Part shown: positions 1 to 9,492 of the stretch, in pieces | How positions within the stretch are numbered: the stretch's first letter is position 1 | How the letters are laid out: every line of letters starts with the position of its first letter | Assembly: GCA_964574815.1 (NCBI GenBank) | Contig: CAZNPL010000034.1 | Coordinates: 1-64,000 of the forward strand | From: CAZNPL01 sp964574815 | GTDB taxonomy: Bacteria > Planctomycetota > Phycisphaerae > UBA1845 | Direction: 5' to 3' | DNA: 64,000 bases | Position numbers and translations under genes: made by a program | The notes under the pieces: model-generated | Told to the model about the DNA's origin: nothing | The model's input: the letters and a program-made list of their open reading frames with translations, nothing else | Database searches by the model: none

Positions 1-144
1 TGAAGGCCTTTTCCAACGCGCCGAGCCAATCATCCTCGCTTAATTTGGGCCTAGCTGACGCATCGCCGTACTCCTGGCTTCGGCGGAGCTCGGGTTTGTT
101 TTGCCGGCATATCGGCCCCGTGTCAGTGGAGGGCGACGAGCAGC

Positions 145-1335
145 ATGTATAACTTTCGTTGGCGGCTTTCCGACGGCGAACCATGTGACGTCGAACTCGC
201 GATACACAGTCGCCGCGGTTGGTTCGGGCGCAAGGTGCTGACGTGTGACGGGCACACGGTCTATGATCGCGGGCGGTTTGCCGGGGCCGAAACCCGCTTT
301 CGGATCCCAGGGCACTCGCACGATTTGCGGCTACAAGTGCTGCCGATTCCGGGGTCTTCGGATTGGCGGCCCGCGTTACTGGCCGACGGGGTCGAAATCC
401 CGGAGTCAACGGGTAACGCGCCTCCCCGCATCGTTCAACCGCCGAAGACTCTTGCCGTTCCGGTTGGAGTGAATTACCTGCTCATGCTTCTGGTTGTGGT
501 GATGTTGCCACAGGCCAGTCGAATTCTCAACGCGATTCAGTTACGCTTCGACGACCGGAAGGTCGTCCTGCGCGTTGAGGATCCGAGTGCGCCGCCCGAT
601 CGGCTGTCCGTGGTCACGACGCATTTTGAACCGGCCACACAGAACGAGACAAACGTGGCACGGCTGCGTGCGACAGGCGGAGTTCCGCCGTATGTGTGGT
701 CGCACGACCCGCTTGTGTGGCCGCGCGAGTTGGAGGTGAACAGCGCGACCGGCGAACTAAGGGTAACCCCAAGTGATTCGCGGGATCTGATAGCCTCGGT
801 GACGGTGACTGATTCTCGGGGGGAATCGGTCGAGAGCGCGGTGGCCTGGGTCGTTCAGCCGGTCGGAGGAGGTGGGGAAGAGAGGCCTGACATCACGACG
901 CTTTCGCTTCCGCCGGCCACACTTGGCCAACCTTATGAGTTCACTCTGGACGTCGCCGGAGGCGAGCCTCCTTTCACGTGGTCTGTGATTGGCAGGGGGA
1001 GGTTGCCAGAGGGTCTGCAGATTGACAGAGCCAGCGGAACGATTCAGGGCGCGCCTCAGCAGGCAGGGCATTTTCCCATGACGATTCGCGTGGTGGATGA
1101 CAGTTACGCGGCGTCTCGGGACATTGTTCGCTGGATCGTTCCGTTCGCGGTGACGGCGGCATGTTTATTAGGATTTGTAAGCATGCGCAAGCGCAGCGTG
1201 TACGCGTATGCGGTGTTGATTGGGGCGCAGATCGGTTTGGGTGCGGCTGGTTTTCTCCCAACCTCGGTTATTGCCGTAGGTTGGCAGATCGCGTTGTGGG
1301 CGATTGGCGTGGCACATATAGGACAGATGCGCTAG
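145..1335 (+). CDS. Putative-Ig (He_PIG-type) domain membrane protein
   Basis: A 396-residue protein of unknown role, probably in the cell envelope. A hydrophobic segment lies near residues 107-123. Two Ig-like modules follow (about 160-235 and 255-330); the second has the typical He_PIG pattern GGEPPFTW, LPEGLQID, SGTIQGAP. The C-terminal 65 residues hold about three membrane segments (for example TAACLLGFVS, VLIGAQIGLGAAGF, WQIALWAIGVAHI). He_PIG modules usually mediate protein or carbohydrate contacts in extracytoplasmic proteins, so the central part is likely outside the membrane. The start ATG at 145 gives a full-length reading frame; no strong ribosome binding site decides it. The MFS gene follows after 42 bases, but no functional link is evident. 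Confidence 0.7.
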   Translation: MYNFRWRLSDGEPCDVELAIHSRRGWFGRKVLTCDGHTVYDRGRFAGAETRFRIPGHSHDLRLQVLPIPGSSDWRPALLADGVEIPESTGNAPPRIVQPPKTLAVPVGVNYLLMLLVVVMLPQASRILNAIQLRFDDRKVVLRVEDPSAPPDRLSVVTTHFEPATQNETNVARLRATGGVPPYVWSHDPLVWPRELEVNSATGELRVTPSDSRDLIASVTVTDSRGESVESAVAWVVQPVGGGGEERPDITTLSLPPATLGQPYEFTLDVAGGEPPFTWSVIGRGRLPEGLQIDRASGTIQGAPQQAGHFPMTIRVVDDSYAASRDIVRWIVPFAVTAACLLGFVSMRKRSVYAYAVLIGAQIGLGAAGFLPTSVIAVGWQIALWAIGVAHIGQMR

Positions 1336-1377
1336 ACGCGGTGTCAAGGCGCCGGTGTCTCGGAGTTTCGATTCGGC

Positions 1378-2808
1378 ATGGCGGGCGGCACAAGTGTGAA
1401 CGGTGATCAGGAAGACCGAAGGTCCCACAGCAGCATAGTTCCGGTGCATGCACCGGGTTTTCGGGCTCGGCGAGGACAGAACTGGTTCATGCTCGGGCTC
1501 ATGTACGCTTCGTATTACATGTGCCGCTACAACCTCTCGATCGCGGCCCCTCGCATCCTTGACCAATTCGGGCTGAGCAATACGCATTACGGGATGATCA
1601 GCACGGCCCGGCACTTGTGCTATGGGTTCGGGCAGTTTATAAACGGTTTGCTGACCGACCGCCTGGGCGGCAAGCAGGCCATGGCGATCGGCGCCCTCCT
1701 GACGATCATCCTGAATGTTGCGTTTGGCATGGCATCGTACGCGGGAGCGGGCAGTGTCCTGATCCTGTTCATTTTGATCCGGGCTTCGGACGGCTATGCC
1801 CAGTCCTTTGGCGCTCCGGGGATGATCAAGGTCAACACGGCGTGGTTCCCGCGTGCGGAACGAGGCCGGTTTGCCGGCATTTTCGGTCTGATGATTCAGT
1901 CCGGGCTCATTGCGATCAACGCGTTGGGGCCGCTGCTGCTGGCCGGTGCATCCATTCCGCTGATTGTCATGACGCTCAACATCCCGGCGTTGCATTGGAG
2001 GTGGTTGTTCTGGATTCCGCCGGTGATTGTCCTGATGGTGTTACTGCTGATGTACGTTGTCGTGCGGAACGATCCTGAGGAAGCCGGCTACCGGGTGCAG
2101 CATGCGGAGGACGAAGACCACACGGATGCCGATCCCGAGGAGCGCATTCCGCTCCGTGTCGTATTCAAGACGATTGCCAGGAGGAAGATGGTCTGGATTA
2201 CGGCCATGGCCTATTTCTGCACGGGCGTCGTGCGTACCGCCCAGTTTGACTGGTGGGTGCTTTACTTCGATCGCGAATGGAACCTGGACATTGCCGAATC
2301 AGCCTTGGTCGTTGTGACCGGCGCGCTGATGCCGATCATGGCGGTCATTGGATCACTCAGCGCGGGGTTCATCTCCGACCTGCTCTTCAAAGGGCGCCGG
2401 GCACCGGTCGCGATGGTGCTGTATGGCCTGGAAAGCGCCGTGATTCTTGCGGCAGCATTGCTTCTTGGCAACAGAGGTGTGGCCAGCGCCGGACTGGCTG
2501 CCGTGATGACGCTGCTGATCGCTTTCACGTGCAATTCGACGCATTCGATTCTCGGCACGGCGGCTGCGATGGACCTCGGCGGGCGCAAGATGGCCGGGTT
2601 TGCCTCCGGTGTGATTGACTCGTTCCAGTATTTCGGGGCGGCCGTGGCGGGGCTGGCGCTGGGGCGGCTGATCGACTACACCGTGACCCATACGACCTTG
2701 GGCTGGGCCGCGTGGTTCTACTTCATGCTTCCTTTCAGCGTGGCAGGCATGGTTCTCATGGGATATGTCTGGCGCAGGACCCGAGGGCGGCAAGTACGGG
2801 GCGCCTGA
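1378..2808 (+). CDS. MFS transporter, organophosphate:phosphate antiporter (OPA/GlpT-UhpT) type
   Basis: A 476-residue inner-membrane transporter with about 12 membrane helices. The stretch LMYASYYMCRYNLS (residues 41-54) in the first helix is typical of the GlpT/UhpT/UhpC group, which exchanges organic phosphates for inorganic phosphate. The loop motif DRLGGKQAMAIGAL after helix 2 is the MFS motif A equivalent. A hydrophilic central loop (about 225-260, rich in E and D) separates the two six-helix halves. The substrate cannot be read from the sequence; some family members are sensors rather than transporters. It ends facing the citrate synthase gene, with a terminator-like hairpin between them. 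Confidence 0.85.
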   Translation: MAGGTSVNGDQEDRRSHSSIVPVHAPGFRARRGQNWFMLGLMYASYYMCRYNLSIAAPRILDQFGLSNTHYGMISTARHLCYGFGQFINGLLTDRLGGKQAMAIGALLTIILNVAFGMASYAGAGSVLILFILIRASDGYAQSFGAPGMIKVNTAWFPRAERGRFAGIFGLMIQSGLIAINALGPLLLAGASIPLIVMTLNIPALHWRWLFWIPPVIVLMVLLLMYVVVRNDPEEAGYRVQHAEDEDHTDADPEERIPLRVVFKTIARRKMVWITAMAYFCTGVVRTAQFDWWVLYFDREWNLDIAESALVVVTGALMPIMAVIGSLSAGFISDLLFKGRRAPVAMVLYGLESAVILAAALLLGNRGVASAGLAAVMTLLIAFTCNSTHSILGTAAAMDLGGRKMAGFASGVIDSFQYFGAAVAGLALGRLIDYTVTHTTLGWAAWFYFMLPFSVAGMVLMGYVWRRTRGRQVRGA

Positions 2809-2963
2809 GGGCGTTTGCCGGGAGAAACGCGAAGCCCCGGCAAGAAGCTCAAGCCGCGACCAGGTGCTGGATTGGTATGAGACAGTCGATGCGCCCACCA
2901 ACGCTGCTGCGATGGTACGAGCGGACAGGCCGGCGCCCCATTTAGAACAACCCCTGCACACAC

Positions 2964-3008
2964 AAAAAAAGTGGGGGGTGCCGCGCGGTGACCGGCGTGG
3001 CAACCCCT
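2964..3008 (-). terminator. Rho-independent terminator of the citrate synthase gene
   Basis: Read on the minus strand, GGGGTTGCC pairs with GGCACCCCC (one mismatch) around a GC-rich loop and is followed by seven T residues. It lies about 35 bases past the citrate synthase stop codon and would also separate that gene from the convergent MFS gene. Confidence 0.6.
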
Positions 3009-3042
3009 GGTATGTCAACTTCTAAGGGCTAGGCGCAATGGG

Positions 3043-4320
3043 TTATTTGCCCACTTGCGCCTTGATCCAGTCGGTCGGAACCGACTTGGGTCGGGTAATC
3101 GGCGTTCCGACCGCACGGTTGATGATGAGCTGGGAGAGCATACCCAGCGCTCGGGAGACGGCGAAAACGACCGTGTAATACGTCAGCTCCGTAAGGCCGA
3201 AGTGGTGCAGCAGGGAGCCGGTGGCCGCGTCCACGTTGGGATAGGGGTTCTTGGCCTTGCCGTGCTTCTTGAGCACCTCCGGTATCACTTTGAATCCAAG
3301 ATTGACGATGCCGAACAGCGGATCATCCGGGCACACGCGGACGCCGAATTCGTGCAGTGCGGTGAAGCGCGGGTCGGTGGATCTCAGAACGGCATGTCCA
3401 TAGCCGGGGATGACCTTGCCGCTTTCGAGGCGGTCCCAGGTGAACTTTTCGAGCTGCTCGGCGGTGGGGATGCCGCCGAACTGGTCCCGGATTCCCATGA
3501 CGAACTGGACGCATTCCTGGTTGGCCAGCCCGTGCAATGGTCCGGCAAGGCCGTTGATTCCGGCGGAGACGGCGTAGTAGGGATCCGAAAGGGCGGAGCC
3601 GACAACATGGCAGGTGAACGCGCTGACGTTTCCGCCTTCGTGGTCACAATGGAGCGTGAGGTAGAGCTTGATGAGATTGGCGAACTCTCCGGTGGGGTCG
3701 GGGATGCCGAGCAAGTGGGCATAGTTGGTTCCCCAATCGCGACTGGGGTCGAGTTTAAGCGGTTCGCCCTTGTCGAATCGGATTCGGTACACTGCGGCGG
3801 CCAGGGCGGGCAGTTTGGCGATCAACTGCAGTGAATCCTCAAGGACGTGCTCCCAGTAGTCCTCTCGGCGCAGTCCTTCGGTGTACTTTTGCCGAAACAC
3901 GGACTCGCGTTCGAGCACAAGGATGGCGGTGCTGATCATCTTCATCGGGTGCGTGTCCTTTGGCAACTGATAGAGCACCTTCCAGACGTATTCGGGCACC
4001 TCGGAGCGTTCCCGCAGGTCATCCTGGAGTGATTTGAGGGCTTTTGCGTCGGGGAGTTCCCCGGTGCAAAGAAGGAAGAACAACTCCGCCGGCGCGCGGT
4101 CCTTCAGTTCGCTGATCGGGGTGCCCCGAATCGAAAGCCCCTTGTCGGGGTCCACAACGGAGGTGTCGCAGATCATACACTTGACGCCGCGCATTCCCCC
4201 GTACGCCTGCGCGACGGTGACTTCCGAGATCACCTTGTCGCCGTGGTTGGCCACGATGTCCTTGATCTCCTCTCGCCACCCGGGAATCTTCGCCGCAAGA
4301 ACTTCTTTCAGTGTCGACAT
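3043..4320 (-). CDS. gltA: Citrate synthase, eukaryotic-like type
   Basis: A 425-residue citrate synthase condensing acetyl-CoA and oxaloacetate to citrate at the entry of the TCA cycle. The catalytic triad is readable: His263 in GPLHGLANQE, His309 in PGYGHAVLRSTDPR and Asp364 in PNVDAATG. His227 in HCDHEGGN is the substrate-binding histidine. The N-terminal layout (a helical arm, then GGMRGVKCMI and LSIRGTPI) resembles the mitochondrial-type enzymes more than the hexameric NADH-regulated type, and no zinc-binding N-domain is seen. The ATG at 4320 is preceded by AAAGGAG at good spacing, which fixes the start. It is probably a single-gene unit: 121 bases separate it from the next gene on the same strand. 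Confidence 0.95.
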   Translation of the reverse strand: MSTLKEVLAAKIPGWREEIKDIVANHGDKVISEVTVAQAYGGMRGVKCMICDTSVVDPDKGLSIRGTPISELKDRAPAELFFLLCTGELPDAKALKSLQDDLRERSEVPEYVWKVLYQLPKDTHPMKMISTAILVLERESVFRQKYTEGLRREDYWEHVLEDSLQLIAKLPALAAAVYRIRFDKGEPLKLDPSRDWGTNYAHLLGIPDPTGEFANLIKLYLTLHCDHEGGNVSAFTCHVVGSALSDPYYAVSAGINGLAGPLHGLANQECVQFVMGIRDQFGGIPTAEQLEKFTWDRLESGKVIPGYGHAVLRSTDPRFTALHEFGVRVCPDDPLFGIVNLGFKVIPEVLKKHGKAKNPYPNVDAATGSLLHHFGLTELTYYTVVFAVSRALGMLSQLIINRAVGTPITRPKSVPTDWIKAQVGK

Positions 4321-4441
4321 GCATTTACTCCTTTACGCAGATGCCAGAGGGACCAGTCTATGACGCCCCGTGTGCAGCCGAAAGGGCGACACGGAAACGC
4401 TACGGTCTTGAATAGTGCCTCCGCGAAGTTAGCACACTACA

Positions 4442-5320
4442 TCAGCGAAAGCAACTCCGCGGCGATCGTCCAGACAACGCCCCGAGGATCGAGATCGTGC
4501 AGGGGGCTTGAGAGTCGAGCCCACCCCCGTACGCAGCGCGATGAGCAGCATCGTCCTCGTCGTGTTCATTTTCATCTTTATCGAGCCGGTTGTCACCCCT
4601 GCCGCCGGGGCCGTGGGGGCCAAACGAGCGCCCGTTCGGCGACCCGCGGGCGGAAGAGGGTCCGGGTAAGGGCAGGTTCCAGCACGCACCGGTGCGGGCC
4701 TCGCAGAGGTCCAATCCGCCGATGGCCTCAGTGATTCGAAACGCGTCGGAGACGCGCGGGAAACCCCGTACATTTAGTCCAGGGCTTCCCGGATCGTCTG
4801 AACGGCCTTGGCGATCAGTCAAGCTGTATCGCCGTAAGGCCTCGGGGTTCGCCGGCCCCACGATCCACTCGGGTTCGTCTGCTTCGAACGCAAGTCCCAC
4901 GGGGCGGATGTCTTCGATCACCGGGCACCGTTGGGGGTTGTAGCGCCAGCTCGTTTCATTTCGGATGATGCCGAGCATAAACACGAGCCATTCTCGCGAC
5001 TCGTGGGGCCATACGTCTACGAGGACTCCGATGGCCTCGCGCCTGTCCGACGCGAAGGGCGAGTCAGCGGCCTGACATCCTATGATGATCGGGGCCGGCC
5101 GGAGCCGCGTCGGCGCGCCGCGTTCCGGCAGGAGGCGTATTTCGTCCAGGTTCAAGCCGTCGTTGTCGAGCGTGAGGCGCCGGACTTCCTCCTGCCAGGT
5201 GTCTATGGGCGTGGTCGTTGTACATCCACCGGCGAGAACGGCGACAAGAGCAAGGACTAGGCGCTTGTCCACTTTATCGCGGTGGCCGGTCTCATTCACG
5301 GGGTTCGGACGCTTGTGCAT
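4442..5320 (-). CDS. Lipoprotein of unknown function
   Basis: A predicted lipoprotein of about 292 residues. LVLALVAVLAGGC is a signal peptide with a lipobox, the lipidated Cys being residue 33 from the ATG at 5320. GTG codons at 5299 and 5272 would give a shorter, more usual signal peptide, and either may be the true start. The rest has no recognised domain. The C-terminal third is rich in G, P, S and then in D and E (NRLDKDENEHDEDD), probably disordered. The ATG start overlaps the end of the ankyrin gene, suggesting the two are co-transcribed and that the products act together outside the cytoplasm. Confidence 0.65.
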   Translation of the reverse strand: MHKRPNPVNETGHRDKVDKRLVLALVAVLAGGCTTTTPIDTWQEEVRRLTLDNDGLNLDEIRLLPERGAPTRLRPAPIIIGCQAADSPFASDRREAIGVLVDVWPHESREWLVFMLGIIRNETSWRYNPQRCPVIEDIRPVGLAFEADEPEWIVGPANPEALRRYSLTDRQGRSDDPGSPGLNVRGFPRVSDAFRITEAIGGLDLCEARTGACWNLPLPGPSSARGSPNGRSFGPHGPGGRGDNRLDKDENEHDEDDAAHRAAYGGGLDSQAPCTISILGALSGRSPRSCFR

Positions 5321-7022
5321 GTGTTCCCGGTGGCGACTCCGCGCCGTTGTCAAGTAAGAGGCAAACGATGAGATCATGTCCGGAACGTGAGGCCTTGTGC
5401 AGTGGGGTCTCGGAGCGTTTGTCTTCGACGTTGACGTCGGCGCCTTCGGCGATCAGCAGGCGGGCCGCCTCGATGGCGTTCAAAACGGCAGCGTCGTGCA
5501 AGGCCGTGCAGCCGAAGCGGTCCGCGGCATCCAGCGAAGCATGGTGCGCGATCAGGTATTGCACGATGGCGGGCGAGTCCGCACGCACCGCGAGGTGCAA
5601 TGGCGTTGTGCCGTATCGGGCGGGTGCATCCACGTCGCCATTGTTCTGCAGCAGGATCTTGACGACTTGCGGCCGGGCCAGGCGCACGGCGTGGTGAAGC
5701 GGCGTTTCGCCGTCTACGTCTCGCCGGTTCACGTCGGCCCCGGCGGCGAGCAGCCGCTCGACGGCGTGGCTGCGGCCTGCGCGGACGGCCCAATGCAGCG
5801 GCGTACGGCCGAATTCGTCCGTTGATTCCAGTTGGGCCGGGTTGATGTGCAGCGGTTCGCCTTCAACCCATTGATTGACGGCGTGGTGCAGGGGCGATGC
5901 CGCGATGGCGTTGCTTTGAGACAGGGAATCTTTCTCGTTGTGCGGTCTGGGCTCGAAGCACACGTCCACAATGCTGACGCACCGTTCGTCGTGCCCGAGG
6001 TGGCCATAGTCTTCACCGTAGTAAGTCTGCGTACGCTCCTGAGCCTGTTCGAAGAACTCCCTTGCCTGCGGTACGCCGTTGACGTCGGTGTACCAGTCGA
6101 GTACGACGTCGCAGCGCTTCTCGATGGCGCTCCGCACGGGAGTCTTGAGCCCGAAGGTGTACAGATTGGGATTGAACACCTCGTCGAAGTGTTCGGTCAC
6201 CAAGTCGGTGAAGAAGCCGGAGTTCACTTTGACCCAATCATTGATTTGCCAGTACTCGCCTACCCGCCGGAGCATCGCCGGTCGTTCGCTCCCGCGCACC
6301 GCGACCGGCTCTGCGAGGTTCAGGAAGAACTTGAATCCCGCGTAGTTTGCGGCCAGATCGGCGTTCGAGATGACCCCCGAGGTCAGGGATCCGAGGAGGC
6401 GCTGCTCGGAGTGGAAGAGGTTCGCCCCCGCGCCGAGTTCGATCGCGGCTTCAATCGCTTCCTCTTTGGTCTTTCCGGACTCCAGGGCGCGATCGTACGC
6501 CACGTAGTAGAAGTAGCCGTTATGGACGAAATGGCCCATTTTGTCGGTACCGAGGTAGGTGCCGTCGATCATGACGGTGGCGGAGCGCCAGAGTTTGTAG
6601 AGCGCCCGGATATCGATCGGGAAGCACTCCTCGTAGATCGAGTGGGGAGATCTGTGTGCGACGACGTACCCGGGGTAGCGCCGGCTCATGGTTTCCGAGC
6701 GAACCATGCGGTCGAGATCCTCAATGTAGGTGACGAAGCTCGGGAACTCGGCGTGGACGGCGTGAACAAGGGATGTGTGCGATTTGAGTTTGTGCACCTG
6801 TGCGGGCTGGGCGCCTCGGTTGATGGCGTCACGAATAGCGGCGTTTGCTCGCTCTGCCCCCGCCTGGATTCGCTTGTAGAAGGCCTGAGAGAAGTAGGGG
6901 CCCAGGTCGGCGAAATGCCGGCCCAGCGGGACGGTGTACTGGTCGGTCTCGTGAGCGAAGCCGGTGGCCGCATAGAGAAGCGCTGCGAAAATGGCACCTG
7001 ACCGGCCGGGGCTGTTTCTCAT
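5292..7022 (-). CDS. Exported ankyrin-repeat protein
   Basis: A 576-residue protein with an N-terminal signal peptide (IFAALLYAATGFAHE). The first 380 residues form an unrecognised domain rich in aromatic residues and His (for example GTDKMGHFVHNGYFYYV). Residues about 420-570 carry five ankyrin repeats with the canonical TPLHWAVRAG / VERLLAAGADVN pattern. Ankyrin repeats bind proteins, so the partner is probably periplasmic or surface located; the co-transcribed lipoprotein is one candidate. The start ATG at 7022 gives the signal peptide directly. The function is unknown. Confidence 0.8.
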   Translation of the reverse strand: MRNSPGRSGAIFAALLYAATGFAHETDQYTVPLGRHFADLGPYFSQAFYKRIQAGAERANAAIRDAINRGAQPAQVHKLKSHTSLVHAVHAEFPSFVTYIEDLDRMVRSETMSRRYPGYVVAHRSPHSIYEECFPIDIRALYKLWRSATVMIDGTYLGTDKMGHFVHNGYFYYVAYDRALESGKTKEEAIEAAIELGAGANLFHSEQRLLGSLTSGVISNADLAANYAGFKFFLNLAEPVAVRGSERPAMLRRVGEYWQINDWVKVNSGFFTDLVTEHFDEVFNPNLYTFGLKTPVRSAIEKRCDVVLDWYTDVNGVPQAREFFEQAQERTQTYYGEDYGHLGHDERCVSIVDVCFEPRPHNEKDSLSQSNAIAASPLHHAVNQWVEGEPLHINPAQLESTDEFGRTPLHWAVRAGRSHAVERLLAAGADVNRRDVDGETPLHHAVRLARPQVVKILLQNNGDVDAPARYGTTPLHLAVRADSPAIVQYLIAHHASLDAADRFGCTALHDAAVLNAIEAARLLIAEGADVNVEDKRSETPLHKASRSGHDLIVCLLLDNGAESPPGTHAQASEPRE

Positions 7023-7523
7023 TCTGCCGCCCGTTCACGATAAGAGTCAGTCGTTCGCCGGCGCGTGCAGACGCGCCGAGGCCAGCCGTTCAACCCGCGC
7101 GTCGAAGGCCGATGATTTCGCTACGAAGCCGAGGGAGCGGCCGCGGTTTTCGAGTCCGCCGACCGTTCGGCCAATCGTACGAGGAATCGACCACGGCCGA
7201 CCCTAAATTGCACAGCACGAGGTTCGACGTTCGTGCTTGCGGATTTCCGTCAGCGCTCGAATGGATCCAATCTTATCGTTTTGATCCGATCTTCGCCACA
7301 TCGGGCGAGGCGCACACGACGCGCGATTGCGGTGTCGTGCAGAACTTGTGCCGATGAGTCGCTTGGCGGGCCGTGTTATCGGAGCGCGGGCCGGCCTCAC
7401 GCATCACGCCCTTCGTTCCCGTCAGGCCGCCGTTCCTCCGCCATCCGTGACGCGATGGGGTGGGGCTTGTAGGATGTGAGGGGGGAGCGGTGGCCGGGTC
7501 GACACACGCGGAGTACTTTTCCA
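7023..7523. other. Intergenic region, divergent
   Basis: 501 bases between the minus-strand ankyrin gene and the plus-strand receiver-like gene. No supported gene, RNA or clear promoter was seen. Short open frames here lack family features or ribosome binding sites. It must carry the divergent promoters of both neighbours. Confidence 0.5.
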
Positions 7524-7907
7524 ATGGCCGACGCAGTGGCAGTAGTCGGAGATCTCATCTTCTCGAGCAAAATTGTCGGCACGGGCCGAGCGCTCGGAAT
7601 TGACGTTCACAACGTCACCGCGCTCGATGCTTTGGACGAAGTCCTCGCGGGTGGCGAGGTACGGGTCGTGATCGTCGATATGAGTCTGCCGGAGGATCTG
7701 GCCACACAATCACTGCGGCGCGCAGCGGCGCATCCCTCGGCGCCCGAGCGACTCGCCTTCTATTCGCACGTTCACACCGAATTGGCCGAGGCCGCCGGGT
7801 CTGCCGGTGCGACCATGACGATGCCTCGCTCGGAATTCAGCGCCAAGTTGCCTGACATCCTGAAGCGCTTCGGCGCGTCGGGTGGTGACGCGAGCGCTGC
7901 CGAATGA
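7524..7907 (+). CDS. Small receiver-like (CheY-fold) protein
   Basis: A 127-residue stand-alone protein with the alternating beta/alpha pattern of a response-regulator receiver domain. VRVVIVDMSLPEDL matches the third strand and phosphoacceptor Asp region, and RLAFYSHVHTELAEAAGSAGATMTM matches strands 4 and 5 (shown only in outline). The acidic pair near the N-terminus and the strand-5 Lys are not obvious, so it may be a degenerate, phosphorylation-independent receiver. The ATG at 7524 is chosen because the fold starts just after it (ADAVAVVGDL). No kinase gene is near. Confidence 0.6.
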   Translation: MADAVAVVGDLIFSSKIVGTGRALGIDVHNVTALDALDEVLAGGEVRVVIVDMSLPEDLATQSLRRAAAHPSAPERLAFYSHVHTELAEAAGSAGATMTMPRSEFSAKLPDILKRFGASGGDASAAE

Positions 7908-8111
7908 AACTCATAAGGGCATTTCGATGAACCTATCGCCGTCGGCAAGCCTGGCCTGGTCGTGCGCGAGATGTTGGTCCGCCGGCGGCGTGGAACGGGC
8001 AGGTCACGGCTGCGCCGCTGACAAGGGCGGTCAGACGAACGCCTTTTCCGGTACGACGACGTCGTCGGTCCGTCGTCTCGAGTGCGGCGATCCGTTCGAA
8101 CGTTGTTGTCG

Positions 8112-8516
8112 CTATTGGATGGCGGCGACGCCGGCCTCGGCCACCGTGTGATCGTTTTCAACGGTGCTGCCCGAGACGCCGATCGCGCCGATGATGTCAC
8201 CGGAGCCATTCCGGATCGGCACGCCGCCGGGGAAGGTGATCAGCCCGTCGTTGGAGTGTTCGATATTGTACAGTGCGCTCCCGGGTTGTGAGAGTTTGCC
8301 GATCTCACCGGTGTTCATATCGAAGAAGCGGGCCGTTCGCGCCTTTTTGACGGCGATGTCAATCGAGCCGAGCCAGGCGCCGTCCATGCGGGCGAAAGCC
8401 TTGAGATGGGCGCCGGCGTCGACGACGGCGATGTTCATCTTGACCCCCATTTCGTTCGACTTTTCAAGCGCGGCGTTGACCGCTGCGCGTGCGTGTTGCA
8501 GAGAGAGTTCGCCCAT
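8112..8516 (-). CDS. GlcG/HbpS family (DUF336) protein
   Basis: A 134-residue protein of the GlcG/HbpS family, whose members bind haem or cobalamin or occur beside glycolate and diol metabolism genes. Family landmarks are VVDAGAHLKAFARMDGA, DIAVKKARTA, FPGGVPI and IIGAIGVSGSTVENDHTVAEAG at the C-terminus. The ATG at 8516 lies about seven bases past AAGGAGG, which decides the start over the in-frame TTG two codons upstream. It stands alone and the neighbours give no clue to its ligand. Confidence 0.85.
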   Translation of the reverse strand: MGELSLQHARAAVNAALEKSNEMGVKMNIAVVDAGAHLKAFARMDGAWLGSIDIAVKKARTARFFDMNTGEIGKLSQPGSALYNIEHSNDGLITFPGGVPIRNGSGDIIGAIGVSGSTVENDHTVAEAGVAAIQ

Positions 8517-8857
8517 GACCAACCTCCTTCCAGCCGTTCCGGAGCGTTAAGCGTTATCGGGAACGGCTTGTTGAGTCAACCCCGGCGCCCGTGTCGCGGT
8601 GCGGAACTCGTGCTCGTGCGCAACTGCTTGTCACAGCTTGCGTTATGTCCACGCCTCATCCGGCAGCATGGGCGGCGGATTGCGTGCATGCGTGCATGAA
8701 GCTTCCGGATCGGAGAAACGTACGGGCGAGTTCCGGCGTGTCAGACGCCGGATCTCGCCCGTGGCGCCCCACTGAACACGTACGGCCAACGGCTTACCGT
8801 GGTTTCTGCGAAATACTGCAGACTCGGGCACGCCCTCCCCGGATGGGCAGACTTCGG
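8517..8857. other. Intergenic region without a supported gene
   Basis: 341 bases between two minus-strand genes, holding the promoter of the GlcG-like gene and the 3' flank of the first CsbD-like gene. A repeated GTGCATGC (8688-8697 area) was noticed; nothing further is supported. Confidence 0.4.
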
Positions 8858-9076
8858 TCAGGTCCCTCTCGTCGCGGGAGAGCACTGGTCGCAGAAGGCG
8901 TCGACCCGCTGCTCCGCCTCTTGATCGCCGATTCCGTACTTTTCCTTCAGCTTGCTGGTGAGTTGATCGCGTTTACCGGCGATGGCCTGCAGGTCCTCGT
9001 TGGTCAGCTTGTCCCAGCGTTTCTGGATCTTGTCCTTGAATTCGTCCCAGTTGTTCTGAATCTCGTTCCAGTCCAT
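8858..9076 (-). CDS. CsbD-like small stress protein (copy 1)
   Basis: A 72-residue protein starting MDWNEIQNNW, with the CsbD signature of a helical pair: WDEFKDKIQKRWDKLT and LQAIAGKRDQLTSKL. CsbD proteins are small, abundant general-stress proteins of unknown mechanism. The C-terminus VDAFCDQC contains a CxxC not usual in CsbD and shared with copy 2. The start at 9076 is preceded by GGAGGTTCACC on the coding strand, a good ribosome binding site. A longer open frame upstream is not supported. Copy 2 lies 416 bases upstream on the same strand, indicating a local duplication. Confidence 0.85.
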   Translation of the reverse strand: MDWNEIQNNWDEFKDKIQKRWDKLTNEDLQAIAGKRDQLTSKLKEKYGIGDQEAEQRVDAFCDQCSPATRGT

Positions 9077-9492
9077 TTTTGGTGAACCTCCAGCGTTCGG
9101 ATTGCGTGTTGGACCGCGACGCGCGATCTCCTCATGATCAGATTTACGGATGTGCCTGAAGGGAAGCTGTCTGCGGCATGAAAACCGTGTAACGCAGACG
9201 AGGTTTTTTACGGCGGCGGTAGTCGTGCGCGGCGACGCCCATGTGTCGTCACGCTTGCGCGCGACGGGCACGCGGGCGTGCCAGCCTGGTCGCACCGAGT
9301 GCGGACCCGTCCGCCTGTGCTGCCACGGGACCGGGGGAAGGGCACGGGTAAGCAGGGCCGTGATTGGTCGCTCGGCCTGCCCGCGGCACCCGGCTCGACA
9401 TGCGGTCGATTTACCCTATGTAAGGTGCGTGCTTTCGGCGTGTGCACGCTCTGCCGGATTCAGGCCGGGGAGTTTGATCACGCGACGCTGGT
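9077..9492. other. Spacer between the two CsbD-like genes
   Basis: 416 bases without a supported gene. It carries the promoter region of copy 1 and the 3' flank of copy 2. It includes GC-rich inverted segments such as GGCACGCGGGCGTGCC near 9268, which may form a hairpin. Confidence 0.4.
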
